Below are positions 1-8,007 of a DNA stretch of 64,000 nucleotides, in pieces; within the stretch, counting starts at the first letter, position 1, and each line of letters starts with the position of its first letter. Both the position numbers and the translations under genes were made by a program. This stretch comes from CF-46 sp963760735 (GTDB lineage Bacteria; Chloroflexota; Limnocylindria; Limnocylindrales; CSP1-4): the NCBI GenBank assembly GCA_963760735.1, contig CAVXEB010000001.1, positions 248,001 to 312,000 on the forward strand, in the 5' to 3' direction. The notes beneath the pieces are model-generated. The model had not been told where the DNA came from. It ran no database searches and saw nothing but the letters and a program-made list of their open reading frames with translations.

Positions 1-277
1 CCTGATACGTGGCGGTGATCCCGGTCTTCGCCTTGAAGTCGTCCAGAACCTTCTGGAACGCCTCCTGCTCGCTGCCGCCCCACAGCGATGTCACGGTGAT
101 CTCCCCGGCTGCGGCGGCAGAGCCGCCGGGCGCCGTGGAGCCACCGGGCTCCGTGGAGCCGCCCGGTGCGGTGCTCGATCCGCCTCCGGACGGCGACGGC
201 GTCGCGCTGCTGCCGCACGCCGATACGATCATGACGGCCGCGATCGGCAACGCCATGAACCGCGGGAACTTGGCCAT
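1..277 (-). CDS. Sugar ABC transporter substrate-binding lipoprotein (N-terminal part only)
   Basis: The gene runs off the left edge, so only about 92 N-terminal residues are visible. A short signal peptide of about 20 residues ends in a lipobox-like VSACGS, with Cys21 as the expected lipidated residue. A flexible linker follows with three near-repeats of the type GGST-PGGS, and then the start of a family-1 solute-binding fold (ITVTSLWGGSEQEAF...). It should be anchored on the outer face of the membrane and feed a carbohydrate ABC importer whose permease genes would lie beyond the edge. The ATG at 277 is preceded by a strong GAGGAGG-type ribosome site. It follows the GH38 and Gfo/Idh genes on the same strand but has its own promoter at 528-557. 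The substrate is unknown; a mannoside or glucoside is inferred from neighbours. Confidence 0.8.
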   Translation of the reverse strand, partial: MAKFPRFMALPIAAVMIVSACGSSATPSPSGGGSSTAPGGSTEPGGSTAPGGSAAAAGEITVTSLWGGSEQEAFQKVLDDFKAKTGITATYQ

Positions 278-527
278 CGGCCTACTCCTCCTCGTGCCGA
301 TGAGCCGATCCGTCTCCCCGGAGCCCCCCAAGGCTTCCGGATGGGTCGACTCGTCGACGGTTACACCCGACTCGGGTGCCTGGCCCGGCTCAAGCCGGGT
401 GAATGGTCGACGCCGACCGACCGAGCGCTGGCGCGACGTCGGCGAACGGTTCGCTGGGCCGTTCCACCGAGGAGCGTCAGTGAGTGGCCGGACGGGTCGC
501 CGGGTGAGATCGTTGCATTGGGAGGCG

Positions 528-557
528 AGACTAATCGTGGCCTCTCGACGATGTCAA
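528..557 (-). promoter_or_regulatory. Sigma70-type promoter for the sugar-binding protein gene
   Basis: Read on the minus strand, TTGACA (557-552) is followed after 18 bases by TAGTCT (533-528). The -35 is a perfect consensus and the -10 keeps the TAnnnT frame. The -35 lies inside the inverted repeat at 550-566. Confidence 0.5.
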
Positions 558-566
558 CGTTACATC
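550..566. promoter_or_regulatory. LacI-family operator-like inverted repeat
   Basis: The sequence GATGTCAACGTTACATC has half sites TGTCAACG and TGTAACG around a central AACGTT. One arm is a base longer, so the symmetry is imperfect. It resembles LacI-family sites with a central CG and overlaps the -35 box of the binding-protein promoter, a position expected for repression. The regulator is not in this part of the window. Confidence 0.4.
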
Positions 567-616
567 GGCATCGCGAACAGGCCCCGAATCGGGCCGTCCC
601 CGGGCGGCCGCGCCGC

Positions 617-3436
617 TCATCCTCGCCGGACGATCCGGATCGTCCGGATCTCCCACGGCCGGAGCGGAATGCGCGCGGTCCCATCGCCCTCGACGGCGAT
701 CTCGGCCCCGTCGCGGCCGAGCAGGTCCACGTCCCGGGCGGACGCGATCCCGCCCGGGAGGCGGATGGTCGCGATCGTGGCATCTGGCGACTCCGCGACG
801 AGGCGGAGCTCCAGCTCCGTCCCGCGTCGTCGCAGCGCCGACAGGACGATCCCGCCGCCGTCGACGGTGAGCCCGGGCGTCGCCGCCGGCGTCGCGTCGG
901 CCGGCCCCCGTCCCGGCGCCGTCACGGCCGGCAGGCGGAACCGGTCGGCCGCCCGAAGGGCATCGACCGCGACCCATGAGCCGGCATGCGGCATGACCGC
1001 GAAGCCGAAGCGCCACGGCCCGACGAGCTGGGCATCGGGGACCGGCACCTCGGGACCGGCGGGATCCTCTCGGTACGGGTTCTCGTTCCGGCTGATCAAT
1101 CCGGTCGAGCGGAGGACCGTCAGGGCAAGCTCGCGTCCGTCGACGAGCTCGTACTCCGTCACGTGCTCGAGGAGGACGGTGACGCCGGCGGCGTGGACGA
1201 AGCCGGCCGCCGGGAACGTCGGCGTCGGGACCTCGCCGTGGCCGGCCTCCGCGGTCAGCCCCCGGTCGACGACCGCGAACTGCCCCTCGGCCGACGAGTG
1301 GTCGGTCGCGGTCGGGAGCGGGAGATGCGAGCGGACCCGGTGATCCCTTGACGGATTCGTGAAGGCGACCTCGACGCGGACGAACGGCTCCCCGGCGCGA
1401 AGCTCGAGGCGAGTCGTGATCTCGACCGGAGCGGTCACGTCGGATCTGGCGGCGCCGTCCGGCGTCAGCCCGACCGGCCAGTCGTAGCGGGACACGATGT
1501 CCAGCCTGCCCCGGATCGGGCCCCGCTCGATCGGCTGGACGACGACGACCGATGCCGACTCGACGAGCCGGTCGTCGGCGGGGGGTCCGTAGTTGTAGGT
1601 GTCGCCGAAGTCGCCGCCGTCGACGATCCGTCCGACACCGTCGAGGCGCGATCCGCCCCCGACGACCGCGTACGTGCCGTCGTCCGCGACGTCGATGCGG
1701 ACGAGCCCGTTGTCGAGCGATCGCTCGTCGACCGCGACGACCTCACCGGCGTCGCGTTCGGCCGCGTCGCCTGCCGCGTCGCCGGTCGAATGCCCGGCCG
1801 GCACGGCCTCGACCGCCCGGACGACCGTGGCGCCAAGTGGCGGGAGCGGCACCGCCGCCGCCAACCGCCGCCGATCGCCCCGGACGACCGCGACGTCCCA
1901 GGCCTCGTCCGGGTCCTCGGCCGTCGCCGCCGCGACGCTGTCGAGGAGGGCATCGACGTCGAAGTCGGGCGCCGATGTCGGATCGTCCATCAGGAGGATC
2001 AGCTCGGGCGTCGGACCGTCACGCCGAATGAGGTGGCCATCGAGCGAATGACCGAACAGCTCGCGTCCGTGAAGGCGGCGGGCGAACAGCTCCGGTATCT
2101 GACGCCCGGTCAGGTGCAAGCGACGCAGGTCGGTCTCGGGCCGCTCCACGAGCTGGGTGCCGACGCGTCGACCGTCCGGGAGGGCCAGCTCGACGTCGTC
2201 CCACGCGGCGGGAACGTCCAGCTCGAGCTCGACGACGTCGGTCCGCTCGAACGGGGACGGATTCACGATCACGGCGGTGGTGCGGGGCGCCGCTTCCGCG
2301 AGCGGTCGGATCGCCGCCGAGACGATGCCGCGACCGATCTGCTCGGCCTCGGCGAACCGGATCAGGACCTGGTCGACCACGACGTCCTGCGAGCAGCCGC
2401 AGATCGAGTCATGGGCGGAGTTCTCGACGACGCGACGCCAGGCGAGCTCGAGCAGCCGCTCGGGCCACACGCCACCGTGGATCGCGGCCAGCGGCTCGGC
2501 GTACCGCTCCAGCGCCCGCTCGGCCTGGCCGGCCGCGGCCTTGAGGTCCACCCGGGCGGACGTGACGTTCATCAGCATGTTCGCTCGAGCCGCCGATCGA
2601 AGCTCGCCCGTCCAGACCGGCGCGACCGCGGGATCCGCAACGTCGGGGTCGGCGACCGCGGCGTCGAACGCCCGGATGTACTCGCTCAGCGTCTCGATCC
2701 GGACGACGATGTCGTCCCGCGCCGCATTGGCATCGGCGACGATCCGGGCGAGGTCGGGGGAGGGAACCGCGTGGTCGGTGCCGTACATCGCGAGGATCGA
2801 CTGGTCGCCGTAGAAGGCCCGGCTGGCGTCGGCGAACCGGCCGACCTTCTCCCCGAGCCGGTCCGGGATCGCCAGCAGATAGGCGGCGTTGCCGTAGCCG
2901 CCGTGGAGGTATTCGGCCCGGACGGAGGAGCCGTCGGGCGATCGCCACGTGAACGCGTGCCGATCGATCGCCGCCGGCACCCCCCGCCACACGACGGCGT
3001 GTCGGATCCCCGCCCGGCGGAGCAGCTGCGGCATCTGGGCGATGTGCCCGAACATGTCCGGCAGGTAGCCGACGGGCATCGCCGCACCCAGCGCCTCGGC
3101 GGCGTGCCACCCGATCTCGAGGTTCCGGATCATCGTCTCGCCCGAGACGAGGAACTCGTCCATGAGGATCTGCCAGGGCCCGATCGCAAGCCGGCCCTCT
3201 GCGATCAGCCGCACGATCCGGGCGCGGCCCTCCGGCCGGACCTCGAGGTAGTCATCGACCGTCGCGACCTGCCCGTCGAGGGTGAACGCCAGCCGGTCGT
3301 CGGCCTCCATCGAGTCGAGGAGCTGGTCGACGAGCTCGACGAGCCGCATCCGGAAGACCTGGAACGGCTCGTACCACTCCCGGTCCCAGTGGGTGTGCGG
3401 GACGAGATGGATGACGGCACGAGCCTCGACTGCCAT
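617..3436 (-). CDS. GH38 alpha-mannosidase
   Basis: A 939-residue glycoside hydrolase of family 38, predicted to release alpha-linked mannose from mannosides or glycan fragments in the cytoplasm (no signal peptide seen). The N-terminal HTHWDREWY (residues 14-22) carries the zinc-binding His and Asp. GYLPDMFGH (123-131) holds the nucleophile Asp127, and NSAHDSICGCS near residue 340 supplies a further zinc His. The C-terminal half fits the beta-sandwich domains of the family, and the length is usual for bacterial members. The start is the ATG in a TGATG overlap with the stop of the upstream oxidoreductase, so the two genes are translationally coupled. A longer in-frame extension upstream is only the oxidoreductase read in another frame. 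The exact linkage specificity is not readable from sequence. Confidence 0.9.
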   Translation of the reverse strand: MAVEARAVIHLVPHTHWDREWYEPFQVFRMRLVELVDQLLDSMEADDRLAFTLDGQVATVDDYLEVRPEGRARIVRLIAEGRLAIGPWQILMDEFLVSGETMIRNLEIGWHAAEALGAAMPVGYLPDMFGHIAQMPQLLRRAGIRHAVVWRGVPAAIDRHAFTWRSPDGSSVRAEYLHGGYGNAAYLLAIPDRLGEKVGRFADASRAFYGDQSILAMYGTDHAVPSPDLARIVADANAARDDIVVRIETLSEYIRAFDAAVADPDVADPAVAPVWTGELRSAARANMLMNVTSARVDLKAAAGQAERALERYAEPLAAIHGGVWPERLLELAWRRVVENSAHDSICGCSQDVVVDQVLIRFAEAEQIGRGIVSAAIRPLAEAAPRTTAVIVNPSPFERTDVVELELDVPAAWDDVELALPDGRRVGTQLVERPETDLRRLHLTGRQIPELFARRLHGRELFGHSLDGHLIRRDGPTPELILLMDDPTSAPDFDVDALLDSVAAATAEDPDEAWDVAVVRGDRRRLAAAVPLPPLGATVVRAVEAVPAGHSTGDAAGDAAERDAGEVVAVDERSLDNGLVRIDVADDGTYAVVGGGSRLDGVGRIVDGGDFGDTYNYGPPADDRLVESASVVVVQPIERGPIRGRLDIVSRYDWPVGLTPDGAARSDVTAPVEITTRLELRAGEPFVRVEVAFTNPSRDHRVRSHLPLPTATDHSSAEGQFAVVDRGLTAEAGHGEVPTPTFPAAGFVHAAGVTVLLEHVTEYELVDGRELALTVLRSTGLISRNENPYREDPAGPEVPVPDAQLVGPWRFGFAVMPHAGSWVAVDALRAADRFRLPAVTAPGRGPADATPAATPGLTVDGGGIVLSALRRRGTELELRLVAESPDATIATIRLPGGIASARDVDLLGRDGAEIAVEGDGTARIPLRPWEIRTIRIVRRG

Positions 3437-4611
3437 CAGCCTTCCTCCCGGAGGGTCGCAGCCTCGCCGCCGACCTTCACGCCACGCTGCGCGGCGAGGC
3501 GGGCGATCGCTCGCTGGCAGGTGACGATGTCCGTCCGGCCGTCGGCGATCCCGGTCTCCGGCGGGGTTCCCTGCCGGACGAGGTCGTGGAACGCGAGCAG
3601 CTCGCGTTCGAACGCTTCCTCGATCGAGTCGAAGACCACCCGCCGGCGCGTCTCGTCGAGTCCCGTCGAGACGACGAGCGACGTCGGCTCGTGCAGCCGG
3701 TACGGCGCCGGGAACGACAGCTCGACGGAACCTCCGACATGATGGAAGCGGACGTCCTCGCGGTAGGCCGGATAGCCGGCCAGGAAGTTCCAGCTGATCG
3801 TCGCCCGCGTCCCGTCGCCGAGTCGCGCGACGAGGAGAACGGATCCAGGCTCGCCGGGATCGCCGGCCCACGACTCCACGTGGTCGACGGCGACGATGTC
3901 GCCCGCCACCGCCCGGATCACCGAGAGCTCGTGGACGACGCTGCTCAGGAGGATGCCGCCGTACAGCTCGGCGAGGTCGGGGGTGGCGGGCCCGATCGCG
4001 GCCTCGACGAGCCGGTCGCTTGCCTCGCGCAGACCCGAGAGGACGGCCGGGTCGACATCAGCCGGCGGCGGGAGGAGATGGGCAAAGGCGAGCTGTGACG
4101 CACTGGTCGGATGGAGCACCGCGACCTCGATCGCGCGGAGCGCACCGAGTCCGGTCGCAGGGTCCGCGACGAGCCGGCGTGCCTCCCGGACCGCCGGATC
4201 GAACGCCTTCATGTAGCCGAGCAGGAGGCGGCCGGCGTTGGGCGAGGCGGCCAGGGCATCGGCTTCGGCGACCGTGAACGCGAGCGGCTTCTCGCACAGG
4301 ACCGGCAGGCCCCGATCGAGGGCCGCGAGCGCGTCGCCGCCGTGCGAGCCCGACGTCAGGAGGATCACGCCCTCGAGGCCAGCGACGTCCAGGAGCGCGT
4401 CCACCGACGCCACCCGGTTGGCCGGCGCGACGCGATAGCGGTCGCCGAGCGCGTCGCGGAGCGACGGCGACAGGTCGCAGATCGCGGCGACCTCGAAGGC
4501 ATCCGGCAGCCGGTCGAGCAGCGGGAGGTGGACGGCCTGGGCGACGGCGCCGAGTCCGGCGATTCCGACTCGAAGCGGCGGATCGCCGGAGGGCACGGTC
4601 GACGGTTCCAT
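3436..4611 (-). CDS. Gfo/Idh/MocA-family oxidoreductase
   Basis: A 391-residue NAD(P)-dependent sugar oxidoreductase. The Rossmann motif GIAGLGAVAQ lies at residues 16-25, and the family signature CEKPLA with the conserved Lys-Pro is near residue 110. The C-terminal half is the alpha/beta substrate domain. It overlaps the start of the mannosidase gene and probably oxidises a sugar released or imported by the same operon; the substrate is unknown. A consensus -10 (TATACT) ends only 9 bases before the ATG, so the transcript is probably leaderless or nearly so. It is divergent from the GH13 gene. Confidence 0.85.
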   Translation of the reverse strand: MEPSTVPSGDPPLRVGIAGLGAVAQAVHLPLLDRLPDAFEVAAICDLSPSLRDALGDRYRVAPANRVASVDALLDVAGLEGVILLTSGSHGGDALAALDRGLPVLCEKPLAFTVAEADALAASPNAGRLLLGYMKAFDPAVREARRLVADPATGLGALRAIEVAVLHPTSASQLAFAHLLPPPADVDPAVLSGLREASDRLVEAAIGPATPDLAELYGGILLSSVVHELSVIRAVAGDIVAVDHVESWAGDPGEPGSVLLVARLGDGTRATISWNFLAGYPAYREDVRFHHVGGSVELSFPAPYRLHEPTSLVVSTGLDETRRRVVFDSIEEAFERELLAFHDLVRQGTPPETGIADGRTDIVTCQRAIARLAAQRGVKVGGEAATLREEG

Positions 4612-4620
4612 GGGCGGTCG

Positions 4621-4626
4621 AGTATA
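4621..4626 (-). promoter_or_regulatory. -10 box of the oxidoreductase-mannosidase operon
   Basis: TATACT on the minus strand ends 9 bases upstream of the ATG at 4611, which predicts a transcript with almost no leader. No good -35 was seen. Confidence 0.45.
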
Positions 4627-4663
4627 GGGGCGTGCCCACCCCGGTCATCCACGGGCGGGCCGT

Positions 4664-4692
4664 TTGACCGACCTCGGCGCCGTCGCCAGACT
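4664..4692 (+). promoter_or_regulatory. Promoter of the GH13 gene
   Basis: TTGACC (4664-4669), a 17-base spacer and CAGACT (4687-4692) lie 8 bases before the ATG at 4701. This gives a leaderless start, back to back with the divergent oxidoreductase promoter. Confidence 0.45.
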
Positions 4693-4700
4693 GGGCCGCC

Positions 4701-6386
4701 ATGACCATCGATCCTTCGGTCGTCGCGATCGCCGACGGACCCGGTGACGACGACTGGCGCGACGGCGTCGTCTACCAGATCTACCCACGCAGCTTCGCCG
4801 ACCACGACGGGAACGGGACGGGCGACCTGGCCGGGATCGCCGACCACCTCGACCACTTCGGGCCCGACGGGATCCCGATTGAGGCGATCTGGCTCTCCCC
4901 GATCTACCCGTCGCCGGGGCGGGACCTCGGCTATGACGTCACGGATCACACGTCGGTCGACCCGTTGCTCGGCACGGCCGCCGACTTCGATCGGCTCGTC
5001 GCCGCGTGTCATGCCCGGGGGATCCGCCTGATCCTCGACCTCGTGATGAACCACACGAGCGACGAGCACGCCTGGTTCCTTGCCTCGAAGGCATCGCGCG
5101 AGGGACCGTACGCCGACTACTACCTGTGGCGCGACCCGTCGGGCCATGACGCCGCCGGGAACCCGCTCCCGCCGAACAACTGGGTCTCCTTCTTCGGCGG
5201 ATCCGGCTGGGAATGGGTCGCCGAGCGGGGCCAGTTCTACTACCACACGTTCCTCACCAGCCAGCCGGAGCTGAACTGGCGGAACCCGGCGGTCGAAGTC
5301 GCCCAGTGGGACATGGTCCGGGGCTGGCTTGCGCGCGGCGTCGACGGGTTCCGGCTCGACGTCTTCAACGCCTTCCTGAAGCATCCCGAGCTCCCCTCGA
5401 ACCCGGTCCTGGAGGACGGCGACTCGCCCTGGAGCCGGCTCGACCATCAATACGACATCGATCAGCCGGACTTTCCGGAGCTGATCGAGCGGTTCCGCAC
5501 GATCGTCGACGAGGCGCCGGGACGGATGACCGTCGGTGAGCTGTTCTCGCGCGAGACCGCGCTGGCGGCGAAGTACGCCCGCGATCGCCACGTCGTGTTC
5601 GACTGGTCGCTGATGGAGTCGCCCTGGACGGCGGCCGCGTTCGCTGCGGGCATGGACCTGCGCGAGACGATGTTCGGGGCGACGCTGCCGACGATCGCCT
5701 TGTCGAACCACGACCGAGAACGGCAGGCGACGCGGCTGTCGAGCTCGGTCGACCGCGATCGCGAGCCGGACCGCGATGCGATCGCGAGGGCGGCGGCGGT
5801 CGTGGTCCTTGCCTCGCGCGGGGCGCCGTTCCTGTACTACGGCGAGGAGATCGGGATGGTCGACGTCGACATCCCGCGCGACGAGATCGTCGATCCGCCG
5901 GCGCTGCGAGCGGGCCCGGACTTTCCCTGGTACGACCGGTCGCGCTGCCGGACACCGATGCAGTGGACGGCGGGGCAGGGGGCCGGCTTCACGACGGGGA
6001 CACCGTGGCTGCGCGTCGCGCCTGATGCGGACCGACGAAACGTCGCGACGGAGGCCGCGGATCCGGATTCGGTCCTGGCCTGTTACCGCCGCCTGCTGAT
6101 GTTCCGTCGCGGCTCGGCGGCCCTCCGACGGGGGACGATGGACCGGTTCGAGAGCGGCACGCCGGACGTCCTGACCTGGACGCGGGACGCCGATGGACAG
6201 CGGCTGCTCGTGGTCGTGAGCTTCGTCGGCGAGCCCCGGACGGTGGACCTGTCACACGGCGCTGGGGGAACGTCGACCTGGATCGCCCGCGTCGGCTCCC
6301 ACCGAGTGCCCGCGGAGCCGGACGAGCTCGGGCGGCTTGCCCTCCGACCGGACGAGGCGGTGGTCCTCGAGGCCGTCGAGCCGTGA
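4701..6386 (+). CDS. GH13 alpha-glucosidase / oligo-1,6-glucosidase type
   Basis: A 561-residue alpha-amylase-family enzyme expected to cleave alpha-glucosidic bonds of short oligosaccharides in the cytoplasm. The GH13 conserved regions appear in order: DLVMNH near residue 115, GFRLDVFN with the catalytic nucleophile Asp near 220, TVGELFS with the acid/base Glu near 279, and LSNHDRERQ with the third catalytic Asp near 338. The length and the N-terminal VVYQIYPRSF match the oligo-1,6-glucosidase/alpha-glucosidase subgroup. Exact linkage (alpha-1,4, alpha-1,6, sucrose or trehalose) cannot be assigned. No signal peptide is seen. It is divergent from the mannosidase operon and probably belongs to the same sugar-use module. 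Confidence 0.9.
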   Translation: MTIDPSVVAIADGPGDDDWRDGVVYQIYPRSFADHDGNGTGDLAGIADHLDHFGPDGIPIEAIWLSPIYPSPGRDLGYDVTDHTSVDPLLGTAADFDRLVAACHARGIRLILDLVMNHTSDEHAWFLASKASREGPYADYYLWRDPSGHDAAGNPLPPNNWVSFFGGSGWEWVAERGQFYYHTFLTSQPELNWRNPAVEVAQWDMVRGWLARGVDGFRLDVFNAFLKHPELPSNPVLEDGDSPWSRLDHQYDIDQPDFPELIERFRTIVDEAPGRMTVGELFSRETALAAKYARDRHVVFDWSLMESPWTAAAFAAGMDLRETMFGATLPTIALSNHDRERQATRLSSSVDRDREPDRDAIARAAAVVVLASRGAPFLYYGEEIGMVDVDIPRDEIVDPPALRAGPDFPWYDRSRCRTPMQWTAGQGAGFTTGTPWLRVAPDADRRNVATEAADPDSVLACYRRLLMFRRGSAALRRGTMDRFESGTPDVLTWTRDADGQRLLVVVSFVGEPRTVDLSHGAGGTSTWIARVGSHRVPAEPDELGRLALRPDEAVVLEAVEP

Positions 6387-6474
6387 CTGCGCGGTCCCGC
6401 GAGCCCGTGTGCGTCTGATCCGGCGCGGACGAACGACAAGCCGAACGTCATGGTGACGAAGCGGCGTTCGCCGC

Positions 6475-6483
6475 TGCTACCAT
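6475..6483 (+). promoter_or_regulatory. Extended -10 box upstream of the zinc-ribbon gene
   Basis: TGCTACCAT is a TGn-extended -10 hexamer. It lies 34 bases before the GTG at 6518. Confidence 0.4.
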
Positions 6484-6517
6484 TCGGCCAGCGTTCCCTG
6501 TCCCCACGGAGCCTGCC

Positions 6518-7288
6518 GTGCCGCTCGACTTCCTGAAGCGAAAGAACACCGATCCGAACGCCGCTCCGACCGCCTCGCCGGCCGGTCCGGTGATGGGTCC
6601 CAACGGGCCGATCACCCTGCCGGAGGAGGTCGTCGCGCAGGAGTACCAGCTCAAGCTGTACTACGCCGGCAAGACGAGCGAAGGCGTCCGGATGAAGGCG
6701 GGACCCAACGCACTCGCGGAGCTGCCGTCGATGCTCCACGGGCTGGGCAAGACCGAGATCGAGGTCGTCGAGCCGCTGCCGATCGAGTTCAGCCAGGCGA
6801 CGCCCGTGATGGCCCGCCCGTCCGAGGCGATGCAGTGGCTGAACGCGCACCACATCCACTCGCCGGTGACCCGCCACGCGCTGGTCGTCCTCGAGTCGAT
6901 CGACGCGATCGATCTCGCCTTCGACACGTTCGTGTGCACGCTTCTCGACGGCGAGGTCGACACGAGCGGCTACCCGGACTACTCGGCGATCGTCGGCGGC
7001 GTCGCGTCCCACTGGGACGAGGCGACCGGCGACATGATCGCCCGGGCGGTCGTCGGCTGGGGCGGCAAGGGCGTTCGCGGCGACACGGACCGGATCGCCG
7101 CCAAGCTCCTGTCCGGGATCCTGACGAACATCCTCGCCAACCAGTACGCCCTGGGCCTCACGCCGATCGATCGGCCGGTGCCGGCCGCCGGACGCGGCGG
7201 ACTCGTCTGCGCCCATTGCGGGTTCGCCTCGGCGCACGAGCGGGCGTTCTATTGCCCGAAATGCGGCATGCGGCTCCTCCGCGGCTGA
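6518..7288 (+). CDS. Uncharacterised protein with C-terminal zinc ribbon
   Basis: A 256-residue soluble protein that I do not recognise. The first 30 residues are polar and low in complexity. A central globular region of roughly residues 45-225 follows. The C-terminus is a classical zinc ribbon with two Cys pairs (CAHC and CPKC, 14 residues between). The GTG start at 6518 is chosen because the frame begins here just after a promoter-like TGCTACCAT. The next gene, an FmdB-type zinc-ribbon protein, follows after 19 bases and the two are probably co-transcribed. No enzyme motif was seen. Confidence 0.7.
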   Translation: MPLDFLKRKNTDPNAAPTASPAGPVMGPNGPITLPEEVVAQEYQLKLYYAGKTSEGVRMKAGPNALAELPSMLHGLGKTEIEVVEPLPIEFSQATPVMARPSEAMQWLNAHHIHSPVTRHALVVLESIDAIDLAFDTFVCTLLDGEVDTSGYPDYSAIVGGVASHWDEATGDMIARAVVGWGGKGVRGDTDRIAAKLLSGILTNILANQYALGLTPIDRPVPAAGRGGLVCAHCGFASAHERAFYCPKCGMRLLRG

Positions 7289-7307
7289 GGAAGTCGCGCT
7301 CGACCGA

Positions 7308-7688
7308 ATGCCGACCTACGACTACATCTGTCATCACTGCGGTCATCGGTTCGAGGTGATCCACGGGGTCCACACCGACGGCCCGTCGACATGCCCCGTC
7401 TGCGGCAGCCACCAGGTCCTCAAGGCGGTCACCGCGCCGGCGGTCCACTACAAGGGATCCGGCTGGGCGAAGAAGGACCGCGGGGCGTCGGCACGGAAGT
7501 CGTCGAGCGGCACCGAGGAGAAGCCGGCAGCGGCGACGGCCGAGGGTGGCGTCGACCCGAAGTCGAAGCCCGCCGACGCATCGTCTGAGTCGAAGCCCTC
7601 CGATGCGTCGTCGGAGTCGAAGCCGTCGAAGACACCGACGTCCGACTCGTCGACACTCGCCGCGAAGAGCGGCTCGTCGTCCGACTGA
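7308..7688 (+). CDS. FmdB-family zinc-ribbon regulatory protein
   Basis: A 126-residue protein. Residues 1-45 match the FmdB zinc-ribbon family: MPTYDYICHHCGHRFE at the start and a second Cys pair CPVC about 18 residues later. Family members are small, poorly understood and often called putative regulators. The C-terminal half is a Ser/Glu/Lys-rich tail with three near-copies of an octapeptide of the form SKPxDASSE, probably disordered. The stop overlaps the start of the next small gene (TGATG), indicating coupled translation. Confidence 0.8.
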   Translation: MPTYDYICHHCGHRFEVIHGVHTDGPSTCPVCGSHQVLKAVTAPAVHYKGSGWAKKDRGASARKSSSGTEEKPAAATAEGGVDPKSKPADASSESKPSDASSESKPSKTPTSDSSTLAAKSGSSSD

Positions 7689-7930
7689 TGGCCGGCTCGG
7701 CGGCCGACTGGATCAGCCTGGCCGAAGCGGCGGAGATCCTGAGCGCGGCGAACGTCCACTTCCGGCCGTCGACGATCGGGAGCTGGGCCCGGACGGGCAA
7801 GCTCCAGAGCATCAAGCTCGGTGGCCGGCGGTTCGTCCGGCGGGGTGAGGTCCGCGCACTCGTCGCCGGCCCGCGGCGGGTTCGCGCCGCCGACCTCCAG
7901 CCCGGGCTCTTCGAGGAGATTCGCGACTGA
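7688..7930 (+). CDS. Small helix-turn-helix DNA-binding protein (excisionase/MerR-like)
   Basis: An 80-residue protein with one winged helix-turn-helix: WISLAEAAEIL forms the first helix pair, and STIGSWARTGKL, then IKLGGRRFVRRGEV, give the recognition helix and wing. It resembles the excisionase/MerR-N domain found in small transcription factors. No integrase or phage gene is nearby, so a role as transcription factor is likelier than recombination directionality. Start ATG overlaps the FmdB stop. Confidence 0.7.
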   Translation: MAGSAADWISLAEAAEILSAANVHFRPSTIGSWARTGKLQSIKLGGRRFVRRGEVRALVAGPRRVRAADLQPGLFEEIRD

Positions 7931-8007
7931 CCGGCGACGCGGGCGGCGACGAGCAGAGCGAGGTTCGCGTCGGCGTCCGCCAGCGACTCGAGACGATCGT
8001 CACGGCG

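Larger units (their letters stand above)
278..616. other. Intergenic region with promoter and operator for the binding-protein gene
   Basis: This 339-base gap separates the mannosidase stop from the start of the sugar-binding lipoprotein. It contains a minus-strand promoter (528-557) overlapped by a LacI-type operator-like site (550-566), then about 240 bases of leader with a Shine-Dalgarno sequence next to the ATG. I see no convincing small gene or tRNA in it. Confidence 0.5.

Noticed and set aside
9..1343. A 444-residue plus-strand open frame at the left edge
   Set aside because: Overlaps the lipoprotein signal region and the mannosidase C-terminus on the other strand; Arg/Ser/Pro-rich with no conserved motif.
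1790..3742. A 650-residue plus-strand open frame
   Set aside because: Antisense to the GH38 mannosidase and the oxidoreductase, whose catalytic motifs are intact; composition is typical of a shadow frame.
7688..7930. Excisionase-like protein as a sign of an integrated element
   Set aside because: No integrase, att repeats, phage genes or compositional change nearby; it is coupled to a housekeeping-type FmdB gene.
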